Shown: positions 5,601 to 12,975 of the stretch, one piece after another
Layout of the letters: every line of letters starts with the position of its first letter
Numbering within the stretch: the first letter of the stretch is position 1
Origin: Propionivibrio sp.
GTDB taxonomy: Bacteria > Pseudomonadota > Gammaproteobacteria > Burkholderiales > Rhodocyclaceae
Reading direction: 5' to 3'
Assembly (NCBI GenBank): GCA_003249625.1
Contig: QKII01000254.1
Span: 1-12,975 of the forward strand
DNA: 12,975 bases
Translations under genes and position numbers: made by a program
The notes under the pieces: model-generated
Databases searched by the model: none
Told to the model about the DNA's origin: nothing
Seen by the model: only the letters and a program-made list of their open reading frames with translations

Positions 5601-6938
5601 TCAGCTTTCGACAAGTGTCAGCGGGCGCTCGACGGTCAGTGTGAAGCGACCGCGTCCGGTCTTGTCGATGGCGATGCCGGCGTTGCGTTCCGTTAGTCGG
5701 CGTTGCAGCAGAACGAGTCGGGCTTCGAGGTTGTCGCTGGCACCCGGCAGGCGAATACGGGAATCGACCCGCAGGCCCTTGTTGGTGAAGCTGGTGCGGC
5801 CGCGTTGGGTGAAGTCGTCGAGCAGCGCCCAGAGGATGGCACCGGCTACGCCCTTGATCAGATAGTCGTCGTCGAGAAAGACGCTGTCGTTGGCAGCAAA
5901 GCGGCGTACGGTCAGCGGCGTGCCCTGGAGTTGTATGGGCGGGCACTCGTTCACTGGCGTTTCATCCGTCGCTTCGTCCGTAGTCTGATGATGGAGCATT
6001 GCGAGACCGAGCTGTGCGGCGAAGACGACAAGCGCATCTTCCTCGTCGTAACCGAAGTGCAGATCGGCGAGGCTCTCGACGTAGATCACGCCGAGCAGAC
6101 GGTCGCCGGCGACGATGGGGATCGCCATCTGGCTGGCGGCGTTGGGCAGGCCCGGCAGCGGGATGGCCGTTTCCAGTGCGTCGATCTGGCCGGCAGCGGC
6201 AAGCCCGTCGCGCACGGTACGGCCGTAGGCGTATTCGTTGGTCATGAAGCCGATACGGATCGGCGAGCGCTCGCGAGCGCAGATGCCGATCAGTCCGGAA
6301 CCAACCGGAATTTCGGAGCCGATGCCGGAGTGCGCGTAACCACGGCTCGCCAACGTGAACAGGCAGCCGCGTGCCTCGTCGTGCATCAGCAGCATCAAAT
6401 GATTAATGCCGAATTCCTTTTCCAGGCAGTCCACTGCCTTTTCGAGGAGACATTCGAGGTTGGCGCAGTTGCCCAGGCGATCGCTGGAGTGGCGCAGGGC
6501 GTTCAGACAGTTGACGGCAGGCTGAGGCGGACTGATGGAGCCGCCGGGAACCGGCGAAATGTCCAGTACGCGGTAGATGTCGGCACCGAGCAGGCGAAAG
6601 ATACCGGCCATGCCGCTGTGTGCGGCGATGCCGGCGAGTTTGGCTTTCATCCGCTCGAACAGCGGCCCGGCTGTTTCCGTCCGCAAATACAGCAATGAGA
6701 GGCGGTATTGCCGGGCGGTCAGATGGCTGGTCAGCAGCAGGCGGACGGGGGAGCCGGCGAGCACGTTACGCCGGGTGGTGTTGAAAAACTGGTAGGAGAG
6801 AGCGACGTGGTCGTTGTCGACGTATTCGGCTTGCGACAAGAAGGCGACATTCGGCATTCCACCCGAATCGCAGGTGACGATATGGCCGGGAATGATCCCT
6901 TCCAGACATTCACGGAGGGAATCGAGGCGGAGTGTCAT
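5601..6938 (-). CDS. PPOX-GAF sensor protein with probable C-terminal winged helix
   Basis: A 445-residue soluble protein with three parts. Residues 1 to about 130 look like a pyridoxamine-phosphate-oxidase (FMN-binding) split barrel: GHIVTCDSGGMPNVAFLSQ, ALSYQFFNTTRRNVL, VRLLLT. Residues about 155-317 are a GAF domain (FGINHLMLLMHDE, GSGLIGICARERSPIRI, MAIPIVAGDRLLGVIYVES). Residues about 335-445 end with NLEARLVLLQRRL, then DKTGRGRFTLTV, a helix-then-wing pattern like the recognition helix and wing of OmpR-type domains. I see no GGDEF, kinase, cyclase catalytic or AAA+ motif. The start overlaps the stop of the preceding PPOX gene by 4 bases (ATGA) with no strong ribosome binding site, indicating translational coupling. 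Its place directly before the E1 genes suggests it senses a cofactor or ligand and controls them. The winged-helix and DNA-binding assignments are inference. Confidence 0.75.
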   Translation of the reverse strand: MTLRLDSLRECLEGIIPGHIVTCDSGGMPNVAFLSQAEYVDNDHVALSYQFFNTTRRNVLAGSPVRLLLTSHLTARQYRLSLLYLRTETAGPLFERMKAKLAGIAAHSGMAGIFRLLGADIYRVLDISPVPGGSISPPQPAVNCLNALRHSSDRLGNCANLECLLEKAVDCLEKEFGINHLMLLMHDEARGCLFTLASRGYAHSGIGSEIPVGSGLIGICARERSPIRIGFMTNEYAYGRTVRDGLAAAGQIDALETAIPLPGLPNAASQMAIPIVAGDRLLGVIYVESLADLHFGYDEEDALVVFAAQLGLAMLHHQTTDEATDETPVNECPPIQLQGTPLTVRRFAANDSVFLDDDYLIKGVAGAILWALLDDFTQRGRTSFTNKGLRVDSRIRLPGASDNLEARLVLLQRRLTERNAGIAIDKTGRGRFTLTVERPLTLVES

Positions 6939-7411
6939 GGCGTGGCAGGCAGGGGGTGGCCGGCCCTTGGTCCCGGCGTCTGGTCGAAACCGCTGGTCGG
7001 CGTGAAGACCGCCATCACCAGATCTTCAAGTTGGTAGGAAAGCATGGCGCGCACCATCTCTTCCGGTGTTCCCAGCGCGACGGCCTCAGGCACGAACTCC
7101 TCGATGTGCTTGCGGACGAGATGTTCGTCGGCGGGGTCGAAGGCAGTTACACAGGCATCGGTGCCCTTGAGTTGGGTGGTCCGGTTGGAGGTCGGATTGC
7201 TGAAAGCCACCGCAATGCGCCCGGTCAGGCGAATGTTGTCGAGCGCTTCGGCGGCCTGCGTGCGGAGCAGCACGATTCCGATTGCATCGCCACCGTCAAG
7301 TGGCTTGCAGGCATAGCCACGGCTCATGCTCGGCATCCGTCCTGGCGCGCACGCAGCCAGCGTGATGCTTACGCCGGACTGGATGAAGGCGACGATGTCG
7401 TGATCAAGCAT
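6935..7411 (-). CDS. PPOX split-barrel (FMN-binding-like) protein
   Basis: A 158-residue protein resembling the pyridoxamine 5'-phosphate oxidase-like family: a short N-terminal helix (LDHDIVAFIQSG), strands with the S-R-G-Y segment, IAVAFSNPTSNRTTQLKG in the middle, and a C-terminal LVMAVFTPTSGFDQTPG. Such proteins usually bind FMN, F420 or heme as dimers; the substrate is unknown. The frame stays open upstream to 7576, inside spoVR, but similarity begins at the ATG at 7411, so I use that start. Its ribosome binding site is poor. It lies about 70 bases after the spoVR stop, and its own stop overlaps the next gene's start by 4 bases. The next protein also begins with a PPOX-like domain, so the two may form a mixed complex. 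Confidence 0.78.
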   Translation of the reverse strand: MLDHDIVAFIQSGVSITLAACAPGRMPSMSRGYACKPLDGGDAIGIVLLRTQAAEALDNIRLTGRIAVAFSNPTSNRTTQLKGTDACVTAFDPADEHLVRKHIEEFVPEAVALGTPEEMVRAMLSYQLEDLVMAVFTPTSGFDQTPGPRAGHPLPATP

Positions 7412-7482
7412 GGGGGTTAGTCGGAGAGCATTCAGCGTCGTAGAGCGTTTTCGATTTCCGTATTCGAGAATTGAGCTAACGA

Positions 7483-9024
7483 CTAGCCGCGCAAGCGCCG
7501 ATCGACCAGCTTCTCGGTGATCTGCTCGATCGACCCGTCGGCGTTTTGCCGTTCGAGGCGAACGGTGAAACCCCACAGGCTTGCGATGTGGTTGAGGACG
7601 GCATCGAGGCTGTCGTTCAGGGGGCGGCGGTCATGCACGAAGTGGCGCAGGGTCAGGGAACGATCGCCGCGCAGGTCGACGTTCCAGACCTGGATATTCG
7701 GCTCGCGGCTGCCGAGGTCGTATTGCTGTGCGAGCTGCTGGCGAAGGGTGCGGTAGCCCGGATCATCGTGGATGGCGCCGATGCGCAGTTTGAGGCGGGT
7801 ATCGTCGTCGACAACCGAGAAGAAACGGAATTCGCGCATCAGACGGGGGGACAGATACTGCGCGACGAAGCTCTCGTCCTTGAAGTTCTGCATGGCGAAC
7901 TCGAACGTCTCACGCCAGTCCGAGCCGGCGATGTCCGGGAACCACTCCTTGTCCTCGTCGGTAGGCGATTCACAGATGCGCCGAATGTCGGTCCACATGG
8001 CGAAGCCGAGGGCGTACGGGTTGATGCCCGAGTAGTACGGGCTGTTGTAGGGCGGCTGATAGACGACGTTGGTGTGTGACTGGAGGAATTCGAGCATGAA
8101 GCCATCCGACAGACCACCACGATCGTAGAGGGTGTTGAGCAGGGTGTAGTGCCAGAAGGTGGCCCAGCCTTCATTCATCACCTGCGTCTGCCGTTGGGGA
8201 TAGAAGTACTGGCCGATCTTGCGCACGATACGTACGATTTCCCGCTGCCAGGGTTCCAGCAGCGGGGCGTTTTTCTCGATGAAGTACAGCAGGTTTTCTT
8301 CCGGCTCTTCTGGGAAGCGCTGCTCGGTGACGATCTGTTCGGCCTCCTGTCGCTGGGGCAGGGTGCGCCACAGGTCATTGACCTGCGCCTGCATGTATTC
8401 CTCGCGTTCCTTGAGGCGCAGTTTTTCCTTTTCCAGCGATTGCTTTGGCGCGCGTTTGTAACGGTCGACACCGACGTTGAGCAGTGCATGGCAGGCGTCG
8501 AGCAGCTGTTCAACCGCATCGACACCGTGGCGTTCCTCGCAATCAGCGATGTAGTTTCGCGCGAAGACGAGGTAGTCGATGATGGCATCGGCGCTGGTCC
8601 ACTGCTTGAACAGGTGGTTGCCCTTGAAGAACGAGTTGTGGCCGTAGGCCGCGTGAGCGATCACCAGCGCCTGCATCGGCAGCGTGTTCTCGTCCATCAG
8701 GTAGGCGATGCACGGATCGGAGTTGATGACGATCTCGTAGGCGAGGCCCATATGGCCCCGCTTGTAGCGGTTGGCAGTGGACAGGAAGTGCTTGCCGAAC
8801 GACCAGTGGTGGTAATAGACCGGCATGCCGATCGAGGCGTAGGCATCCATCATCTGCTCTGCGCTGATGATTTCCAATACATGCGGGTAGCAGTCGAGCG
8901 CGTAGTCACGCGCGATATGCCCAATGGCCTCATCGTAGGCCTCGATGGCCGGGAAGGTCCATTCCGAACCGGTCGGCAGGGCCGTTCCGGTTTTCTCGAT
9001 GACAATGCTGGCCGGGTCGCTCAT
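7483..9024 (-). CDS. spoVR: SpoVR/YcgB family protein
   Basis: A 513-residue protein, close to the roughly 510 residues of Escherichia coli YcgB. Hallmarks are YYHHWSFGKHFL, MGLAYEIVINSDPCIAYLMDEN, the HAAYGHNSFFKGNHLF block, and GWATFWHYTLLNTLYDRG in the middle of the chain, rich in conserved histidine, glutamate and tryptophan. The molecular activity is not established. In Bacillus the homologue affects spore cortex formation, and in Gram-negative bacteria it belongs to the stationary-phase or stress group with PrkA and YeaH. The start has GAGGA eight bases before the ATG. It lies 39 bases after the Gfo/Idh/MocA gene, so it should be on the same transcript. The family assignment is firm; the function is not. 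Confidence 0.95.
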   Translation of the reverse strand: MSDPASIVIEKTGTALPTGSEWTFPAIEAYDEAIGHIARDYALDCYPHVLEIISAEQMMDAYASIGMPVYYHHWSFGKHFLSTANRYKRGHMGLAYEIVINSDPCIAYLMDENTLPMQALVIAHAAYGHNSFFKGNHLFKQWTSADAIIDYLVFARNYIADCEERHGVDAVEQLLDACHALLNVGVDRYKRAPKQSLEKEKLRLKEREEYMQAQVNDLWRTLPQRQEAEQIVTEQRFPEEPEENLLYFIEKNAPLLEPWQREIVRIVRKIGQYFYPQRQTQVMNEGWATFWHYTLLNTLYDRGGLSDGFMLEFLQSHTNVVYQPPYNSPYYSGINPYALGFAMWTDIRRICESPTDEDKEWFPDIAGSDWRETFEFAMQNFKDESFVAQYLSPRLMREFRFFSVVDDDTRLKLRIGAIHDDPGYRTLRQQLAQQYDLGSREPNIQVWNVDLRGDRSLTLRHFVHDRRPLNDSLDAVLNHIASLWGFTVRLERQNADGSIEQITEKLVDRRLRG

Positions 9025-9063
9025 ATGGTTCCTCGCTTCAGGCGGTGCTTTGTCGGTGGTCGT

Positions 9064-10122
9064 TCAATCGGCCGGATGGAGCGGCACCGCTTCGCCGTTC
9101 GCCGCGCTTCGCGCGATCGCTTCAAGGATTGCGGCGATGTCGATGCTGGCCTCGGCTGCAGCTTCGAAAGCGGGAACATCCCGTTCCCGCACCATTCTTG
9201 CGAACGATTCCGCAGCGAACAGGAAACCGCTGCCCGACGCCGCGTGGATGTCCTCGAACGGGACGTTCTGCGCGATGCCGCGCCGGATGCGCAACTGGCT
9301 GGGCAGGTAGCCGAACGGGTTGTCTCCCGGAATATCCGCAGTGTGGTTGAGGTATTCCGCTTCGATGGTGCCTTGCGTTCCGACGAGGGTGGCGCGCCGG
9401 TGGTTGGCGACGTTCATCCCACAGGAAATCTGTGCCGTCCGGCCGTGGGTGAAGAAGAGGGTGGCGACGGTGCTGATGTCGACACCCGTCTCGGTGCGCA
9501 CCGATTCGGCGATGACCTTGATCGGTGCCTCGCCCATGACCTTGCGCACCAGACTGACCGGGTAGCTGCCGGCGTCGAGCAGCGCGCCGCCGCCCATTTC
9601 CGGCTGCATGCGGATGTTCCCGGCGGGCGTGAGCAGCGTGAAGCCGAAACAGGCCTGGATGGATTGGATGTCGCCGATGGCGCCGCTGCGTAGCAGCGAC
9701 ACCATCTCGCCGAATTGCGGCTGGAAGGCGTACGGATAGGATTCGATAAGAAGCACGCCATTTAAGCGTGCGGCATCGAACATCGATTGAGCTTCTGCGC
9801 GGCTCAGTGCCAGCGGCTTTTCGCACAGGATGTGCTTTCCGGCCTGGGCGGCCTTGATCGCCCATTCGGCGTGCAGGCTGTTGGGCAGTGGGATGTAAAT
9901 GGCGTCGATCGCCGGATCGGTGAGCAGCGCCTCGTAGCTGCCAAGGTGGCGCGGGAGGGAAAATGTCTTGGCGAATTCGGCGGCCTTGGCGGCGTCGCGG
10001 CTGGCGACGGCCTCGACCCTGACCGACGGGCTGGCGGCGACGTCGCGAACGAACTGTTTGGCGATGTTGGCGCAACCGAGGATGCCGAATGTGAGCGGCG
10101 CGTTTGGAGTGGTAGCGGGCAT
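9064..10122 (-). CDS. Gfo/Idh/MocA family NAD(P)-dependent oxidoreductase
   Basis: A 352-residue cytoplasmic dehydrogenase. The N-terminal Rossmann domain has the dinucleotide motif GILGCANIA (13-21) and CEKPLA (100-105), whose lysine is catalytic in the family. The C-terminal alpha/beta domain contains GGGALLDAGSYPVS (177-190), typical of the dihydrodiol/xylose dehydrogenase-like branch. The substrate is probably a sugar, inositol or related polyol, but I cannot specify it. The frame is open upstream to 10407 within yeaH; the ATG at 10122 is chosen because similarity begins just after it and it clears the yeaH stop by 34 bases. The ribosome binding site is weak (AGAGAAA). It sits between yeaH and spoVR, which are usually adjacent or linked without such an enzyme, so its position is unusual. 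Confidence 0.92.
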   Translation of the reverse strand: MPATTPNAPLTFGILGCANIAKQFVRDVAASPSVRVEAVASRDAAKAAEFAKTFSLPRHLGSYEALLTDPAIDAIYIPLPNSLHAEWAIKAAQAGKHILCEKPLALSRAEAQSMFDAARLNGVLLIESYPYAFQPQFGEMVSLLRSGAIGDIQSIQACFGFTLLTPAGNIRMQPEMGGGALLDAGSYPVSLVRKVMGEAPIKVIAESVRTETGVDISTVATLFFTHGRTAQISCGMNVANHRRATLVGTQGTIEAEYLNHTADIPGDNPFGYLPSQLRIRRGIAQNVPFEDIHAASGSGFLFAAESFARMVRERDVPAFEAAAEASIDIAAILEAIARSAANGEAVPLHPAD

Positions 10123-10156
10123 GGTTTCTCTGTCTGTCGAAAGTGAGTAAAAGGTG

Positions 10157-11437
10157 TTAGTCCTGGCGCTTGAACAGTTCACGGAACACCGGGTAGATGT
10201 CGCCGGCCTCCGCGATGCGTTGCATGGCAAAGTGGTCCGGATGCGCACCCTGCAGTTTTTCGTATTCCTGCCACAGGTTTTGCGGTGGACCATCGGTGAT
10301 CTCGATGTAGGCGAAATACTGGCACAACGGTAGCAGCGAATCGGCCAGAATCTCGCGGCAGATCGGCGAATCGTTGTACCAGTTGTCCCCGTCGGAAGCC
10401 TGTGCACCGTAGATGTTCCAGGCGCCGGACGAATAGCGTGTGCGGGCGATCTCGTGCATCAGCGTCAATGCGCTCGAAACGACCGTGCCGCCGGTCTCGC
10501 GCGAGGTAAAAAAGTCGTTCTCCTCAACTTCGGACGCGACCGTGTGGTGGCGGATGAAAACGACCTCGATGTGCTCGTAGTTCCGTGTCAGGAACAGGTA
10601 GAGCAGCATGAAGAATCGCTTGGCGATGTTCTTGCGGTTCTCGTCCATCGAACCGGAGACGTCGAGCAGGCAGAACATCACGGCTTGCGTGGTGGGTTGT
10701 GGTATGCGGACACGGTTGCTGTAGCGCAGGTCGAACGGGTCGATGAACGGCAGGTTTTCGACCCGCATTCGTAGCCGCGCGATCTCGCGGCGCAGGCGCT
10801 CGATTTCTGCGCTGTCGTCATCACCGTCGCTTTGCTGGTCAAGCAAACTCTGCAGTTCCGCCTCGAGGACGCGCAGACGCTTCTGGTACGGGCCGCCGAT
10901 GGCGATGCGCCGGCCGGCAGCACCGCGCATCGTGCGAGGCAGGTTGATGTTGGTCGGCACGCCCGAGCTGGAATAGCCTGCGCGCACGCTGCGGAACTGC
11001 TCGATGCGCGCCAGTTGCTTCTTGACGAGGTTGGGCAGCGCCAGTTCGTCGAAGAAGATATCGAGGAATTCGTCGCGCGAAAGAGTAAAAACGAATTCGT
11101 CCAGACCTTCGCCGTCCTGACTGGCCTGTCCGCTGCCCGAACCGCCGCCCCCCTCGCTTTCGGGACGGTCGATCAAGTCGCCGCCGGAGAAGCGGTCGTT
11201 GCCGGGATGCACGGTCTCGCGGTGTCCGCCCTGGCCAAGGGTGAATTGCGGTTCCGTGATGTCCTTGCCGGAAATGCTGATCTTTTCGCCGTTTTCCAGG
11301 TCGCGAACGCCGCGGCGGTTGATCGATTCACCCACCGCCTTGCGAATTTGCCCTTTGAACCGCCGGAGAAAACGTGTGCGGTTGACCGAGCTCTTGTTCC
11401 TGCTGTCGAACCGGCGATCCACGATGCGCACGGTCAT
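10157..11437 (-). CDS. yeaH: YeaH/YhbH family (UPF0229) vWA-domain protein
   Basis: A 426-residue protein, nearly the same length as Escherichia coli YeaH. It starts with a basic N-terminus (IVDRRFDSRNKSSVNR), has the FSGGDLIDRPESEGGGGSGSG low-complexity linker (about 83-103), a likely coiled coil (about 185-227), and a von Willebrand factor A domain with the metal-site motif DVSGS (259-263) and later ETGGTVVSS. It probably acts as an adaptor or partner of the PrkA kinase; YeaG/YeaH act together in nutrient-starvation responses in enterobacteria. The start has GAGGGAGAA just upstream of the ATG. It follows prkA by 65 bases, a gap that contains a strong hairpin. The family assignment is secure. 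Confidence 0.95.
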   Translation of the reverse strand: MTVRIVDRRFDSRNKSSVNRTRFLRRFKGQIRKAVGESINRRGVRDLENGEKISISGKDITEPQFTLGQGGHRETVHPGNDRFSGGDLIDRPESEGGGGSGSGQASQDGEGLDEFVFTLSRDEFLDIFFDELALPNLVKKQLARIEQFRSVRAGYSSSGVPTNINLPRTMRGAAGRRIAIGGPYQKRLRVLEAELQSLLDQQSDGDDDSAEIERLRREIARLRMRVENLPFIDPFDLRYSNRVRIPQPTTQAVMFCLLDVSGSMDENRKNIAKRFFMLLYLFLTRNYEHIEVVFIRHHTVASEVEENDFFTSRETGGTVVSSALTLMHEIARTRYSSGAWNIYGAQASDGDNWYNDSPICREILADSLLPLCQYFAYIEITDGPPQNLWQEYEKLQGAHPDHFAMQRIAEAGDIYPVFRELFKRQD

Positions 11438-11464
11438 GAGATTCTCCCTCGTGCAATGGGCGGG

Positions 11465-11495
11465 GTAGCGCCCCGGCGCGGTGCCGGGGCGCTAC
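11465..11495 (-). repeat. Perfect 13-bp hairpin between prkA and yeaH
   Basis: GTAGCGCCCCGGC (11465-11477) and GCCGGGGCGCTAC (11483-11495) form a perfect, very GC-rich stem with a 5-base loop. It lies 7 bases after the prkA stop and about 27 bases before the yeaH ribosome binding site. No T-tract follows on the minus strand, so it should not be an efficient intrinsic terminator. It could protect the prkA mRNA 3' end, be a processing site that sets different prkA and yeaH levels, or be a dispersed palindromic repeat. Confidence 0.75.
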
Positions 11496-11502
11496 GGCCT
11501 GT

Positions 11503-12975
11503 CTACGACGACTTCCTGACGCGCAAATACCACTCGCAGAGCAGCCGCACCTGCTTCTCGGTGTAGCCCTTGGCGGTCATGCGCTCGACAAAGTCCTTGT
11601 GCTTCTTCTGCTCGTCACTGCTCGACTTGGTGTTGAACGAGATGACGGGCAGCAGATCCTCGGTGTTCGAGAACATCTTCTTCTCGATCACCGCGCGCAG
11701 CTTCTCGTAGGACGTCCACACGGGGTTCTTGCCTTCGTTCTTTGCCTTGGCACGTAGCACGAAGTTGACCACCTCGTTTCGGAAGTCCTTCGGGTTGGAG
11801 ATACCGGCCGGTTTCTCGATCTTCTCCAACTCGTCGTTCAACGCCGTGCGGTCGAGCATCTCGCCGGTGTTCGGGTCGCGGAATTCCTGATCCTGGATCC
11901 AGAAGTCGGCATAAAGCACGTAGCGGTCGAAGATGTTCTGGCCGTACTCGGAATAGCTCTCCAGGTACGCCGTCTGGATTTCCTTGCCGATGAACTCGGC
12001 GTAGCGCGGCGAAAGGAATTCCTTGATGTAGCGCAGGTACAACTCCTCGACTTCGGGCGGGAATTGCTCCTGCTCGATCTGCTGTTCGAGGACGTACATC
12101 AGGTGTACCGGGTTGGCCGCCACTTCGCGGTGGTCGAAGTTGAACACGCGCGAGAGGATCTTGAAGGCAAAGCGTGTGGACAGCCCGGTCATGCCCTCGT
12201 CGACGCCGGCGAAATCACGGTATTCCTGATAGCTCTTGGCCTTCGGGTCGGTGTCCTTGAGGTTTTCGCCATCGTAGATGCGCATTTTCGAGTAGATGCT
12301 CGAATTTTCTGGCTCCTTCAGGCGCGAGAGTACCGAGAACTGCGCAAGCATGCGTAGCGTGTCCGGTGCGCAGGGCGCCTCGTTGAGCGAGGAATTGACC
12401 AGCAGCTTTTCGTAGATGTGGATCTCGTCCGTGACACGCAGCGAGTAGGGCACCTTGACGATGTAGATGCGGTCGAGGAACGCCTCGTTGTTGCGGTTGT
12501 TCCTGAACGACAGCCATTCTGCTTCATTGGAGTGGGCGAGAATCAGACCGTCGAACGGGATTGCGCCAAACCCCTCTGTACCCTTGTAGTTCTGCTCCTG
12601 CGTCGCCGTCAGAAGCGGGTGCAGTACCTTGATCGGCGCCTTGAACATCTCGACGAATTCGAGCACGCCGCGATTGGCGAGGCACAGGCCACCCGAGTAC
12701 GAATAGGCGTCCGGATCGTCCTGCGAGTAGTTCTCCAGCTTGCGGATATCGATTTTTCCGACCAGCGAGGAGATGTCCTGGTTGTTTTCGTCGCCCGGTT
12801 CGGTCTTCGACACGGCGATCTGCGAGAGCACCGATGGTCGCAGCTTGACGACACGAAACTTGGTGATATCACCACCGTACTCATGCAGTCGCTTGACCGC
12901 CCACGGGCTCATGATCGTGTTGAGGTAGCGTGACGGAATACCGTAGTCCTCTTCGAGCAGCTTGCCGTCCTCCAG
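11503..12975 (-). CDS. prkA: PrkA serine protein kinase (5' end outside window)
   Basis: 490 residues of PrkA (YeaG) are present, ending at TAG (11503-11505). The reading frame continues through the right edge of the window (LEDGKLLEEDYGIPSRYLNTI just before the first in-frame ATG at 12912), so that ATG is internal. The family has about 640 residues, so roughly 150 N-terminal residues, including the Walker A loop, lie outside. Visible hallmarks are IMSPWAVKRLHE, KTEPGDENNQDISSLVGK, CLANRGVLEFVEMFKAP, the AHSNEAEW region of the AAA+ part, and the C-terminal kinase-like part ending QVRLLCEWYLRVRK. PrkA is an ATP-dependent protein kinase, also reported as protease-like, acting in starvation and stationary-phase signalling. 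As the first gene seen, its promoter should lie upstream of the window. Confidence 0.96.
   Translation of the reverse strand: MEDGKLLEEDYGIPSRYLNTIMSPWAVKRLHEYGGDITKFRVVKLRPSVLSQIAVSKTEPGDENNQDISSLVGKIDIRKLENYSQDDPDAYSYSGGLCLANRGVLEFVEMFKAPIKVLHPLLTATQEQNYKGTEGFGAIPFDGLILAHSNEAEWLSFRNNRNNEAFLDRIYIVKVPYSLRVTDEIHIYEKLLVNSSLNEAPCAPDTLRMLAQFSVLSRLKEPENSSIYSKMRIYDGENLKDTDPKAKSYQEYRDFAGVDEGMTGLSTRFAFKILSRVFNFDHREVAANPVHLMYVLEQQIEQEQFPPEVEELYLRYIKEFLSPRYAEFIGKEIQTAYLESYSEYGQNIFDRYVLYADFWIQDQEFRDPNTGEMLDRTALNDELEKIEKPAGISNPKDFRNEVVNFVLRAKAKNEGKNPVWTSYEKLRAVIEKKMFSNTEDLLPVISFNTKSSSDEQKKHKDFVERMTAKGYTEKQVRLLCEWYLRVRKSS

Noticed and set aside
6935..7576. Longer start for the PPOX protein at 7576
   Set aside because: It would overlap the spoVR coding region by about 90 bases with an arginine-rich, shadow-like extension; similarity to the family begins at the ATG at 7411.
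8149..9693. 514-codon plus-strand open frame opposite spoVR and the oxidoreductase gene
   Set aside because: It spans two unrelated minus-strand genes with strong conserved motifs and is a codon-phase shadow.
9064..10407. Longer start for the Gfo/Idh/MocA protein at 10407
   Set aside because: The extra 95 residues are a shadow of yeaH; the Rossmann motif begins about 12 residues after the ATG at 10122.

Overview
The window looks like a chromosomal segment of a Gram-negative proteobacterium, most likely a betaproteobacterium and possibly of the Rhodocyclales type. The reasons are the GC-rich coding sequence on the right, the enteric-like PrkA/YeaH/SpoVR proteins, and a periplasmic c-type cytochrome. 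The taxonomic placement is an inference from protein style, not from a marker gene.

Left part (1 to about 2950) is a mosaic with visibly lower GC than the rest. It holds about 595 bases with no convincing gene but several inverted repeats. A small VOC-fold protein gene on the plus strand follows, then a shared stem-loop terminator, then a convergent MFS transporter gene. Just upstream of the MFS gene is the truncated 3' end of an IS256-family (Mutator-type) transposase gene. This stretch reads as accessory or rearranged DNA.

Right part (about 2948 to 12975) is a run of nine tightly packed genes, all on the minus strand. In transcription order they are: prkA (5' end outside the window), yeaH-like (vWA domain), a Gfo/Idh/MocA oxidoreductase, spoVR/ycgB-like, a small PPOX split-barrel protein, a PPOX-GAF protein with a probable C-terminal winged helix, the E1 alpha and E1 beta subunits of an acetoin/2-oxoacid dehydrogenase-type enzyme, and a monoheme cytochrome c. 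Gaps range from a 4-base overlap to about 135 bases. PrkA, YeaH and SpoVR are a well-known co-occurring stress/stationary-phase trio; here an NAD(P)-dependent oxidoreductase gene is inserted into it.

The most interesting part is the second half of the array. A probable flavin- or ligand-sensing PPOX-GAF-wing protein sits directly upstream of a ThDP-dependent E1 pair that has no E2 or E3 gene beside it in the window. The gap between them carries a 9-base direct repeat at a 22-base period. A working hypothesis is that a redox or metabolite sensor controls an orphan E1 module, and that the whole array is tied to the PrkA/SpoVR starvation programme. This is inference from gene order and motifs only.
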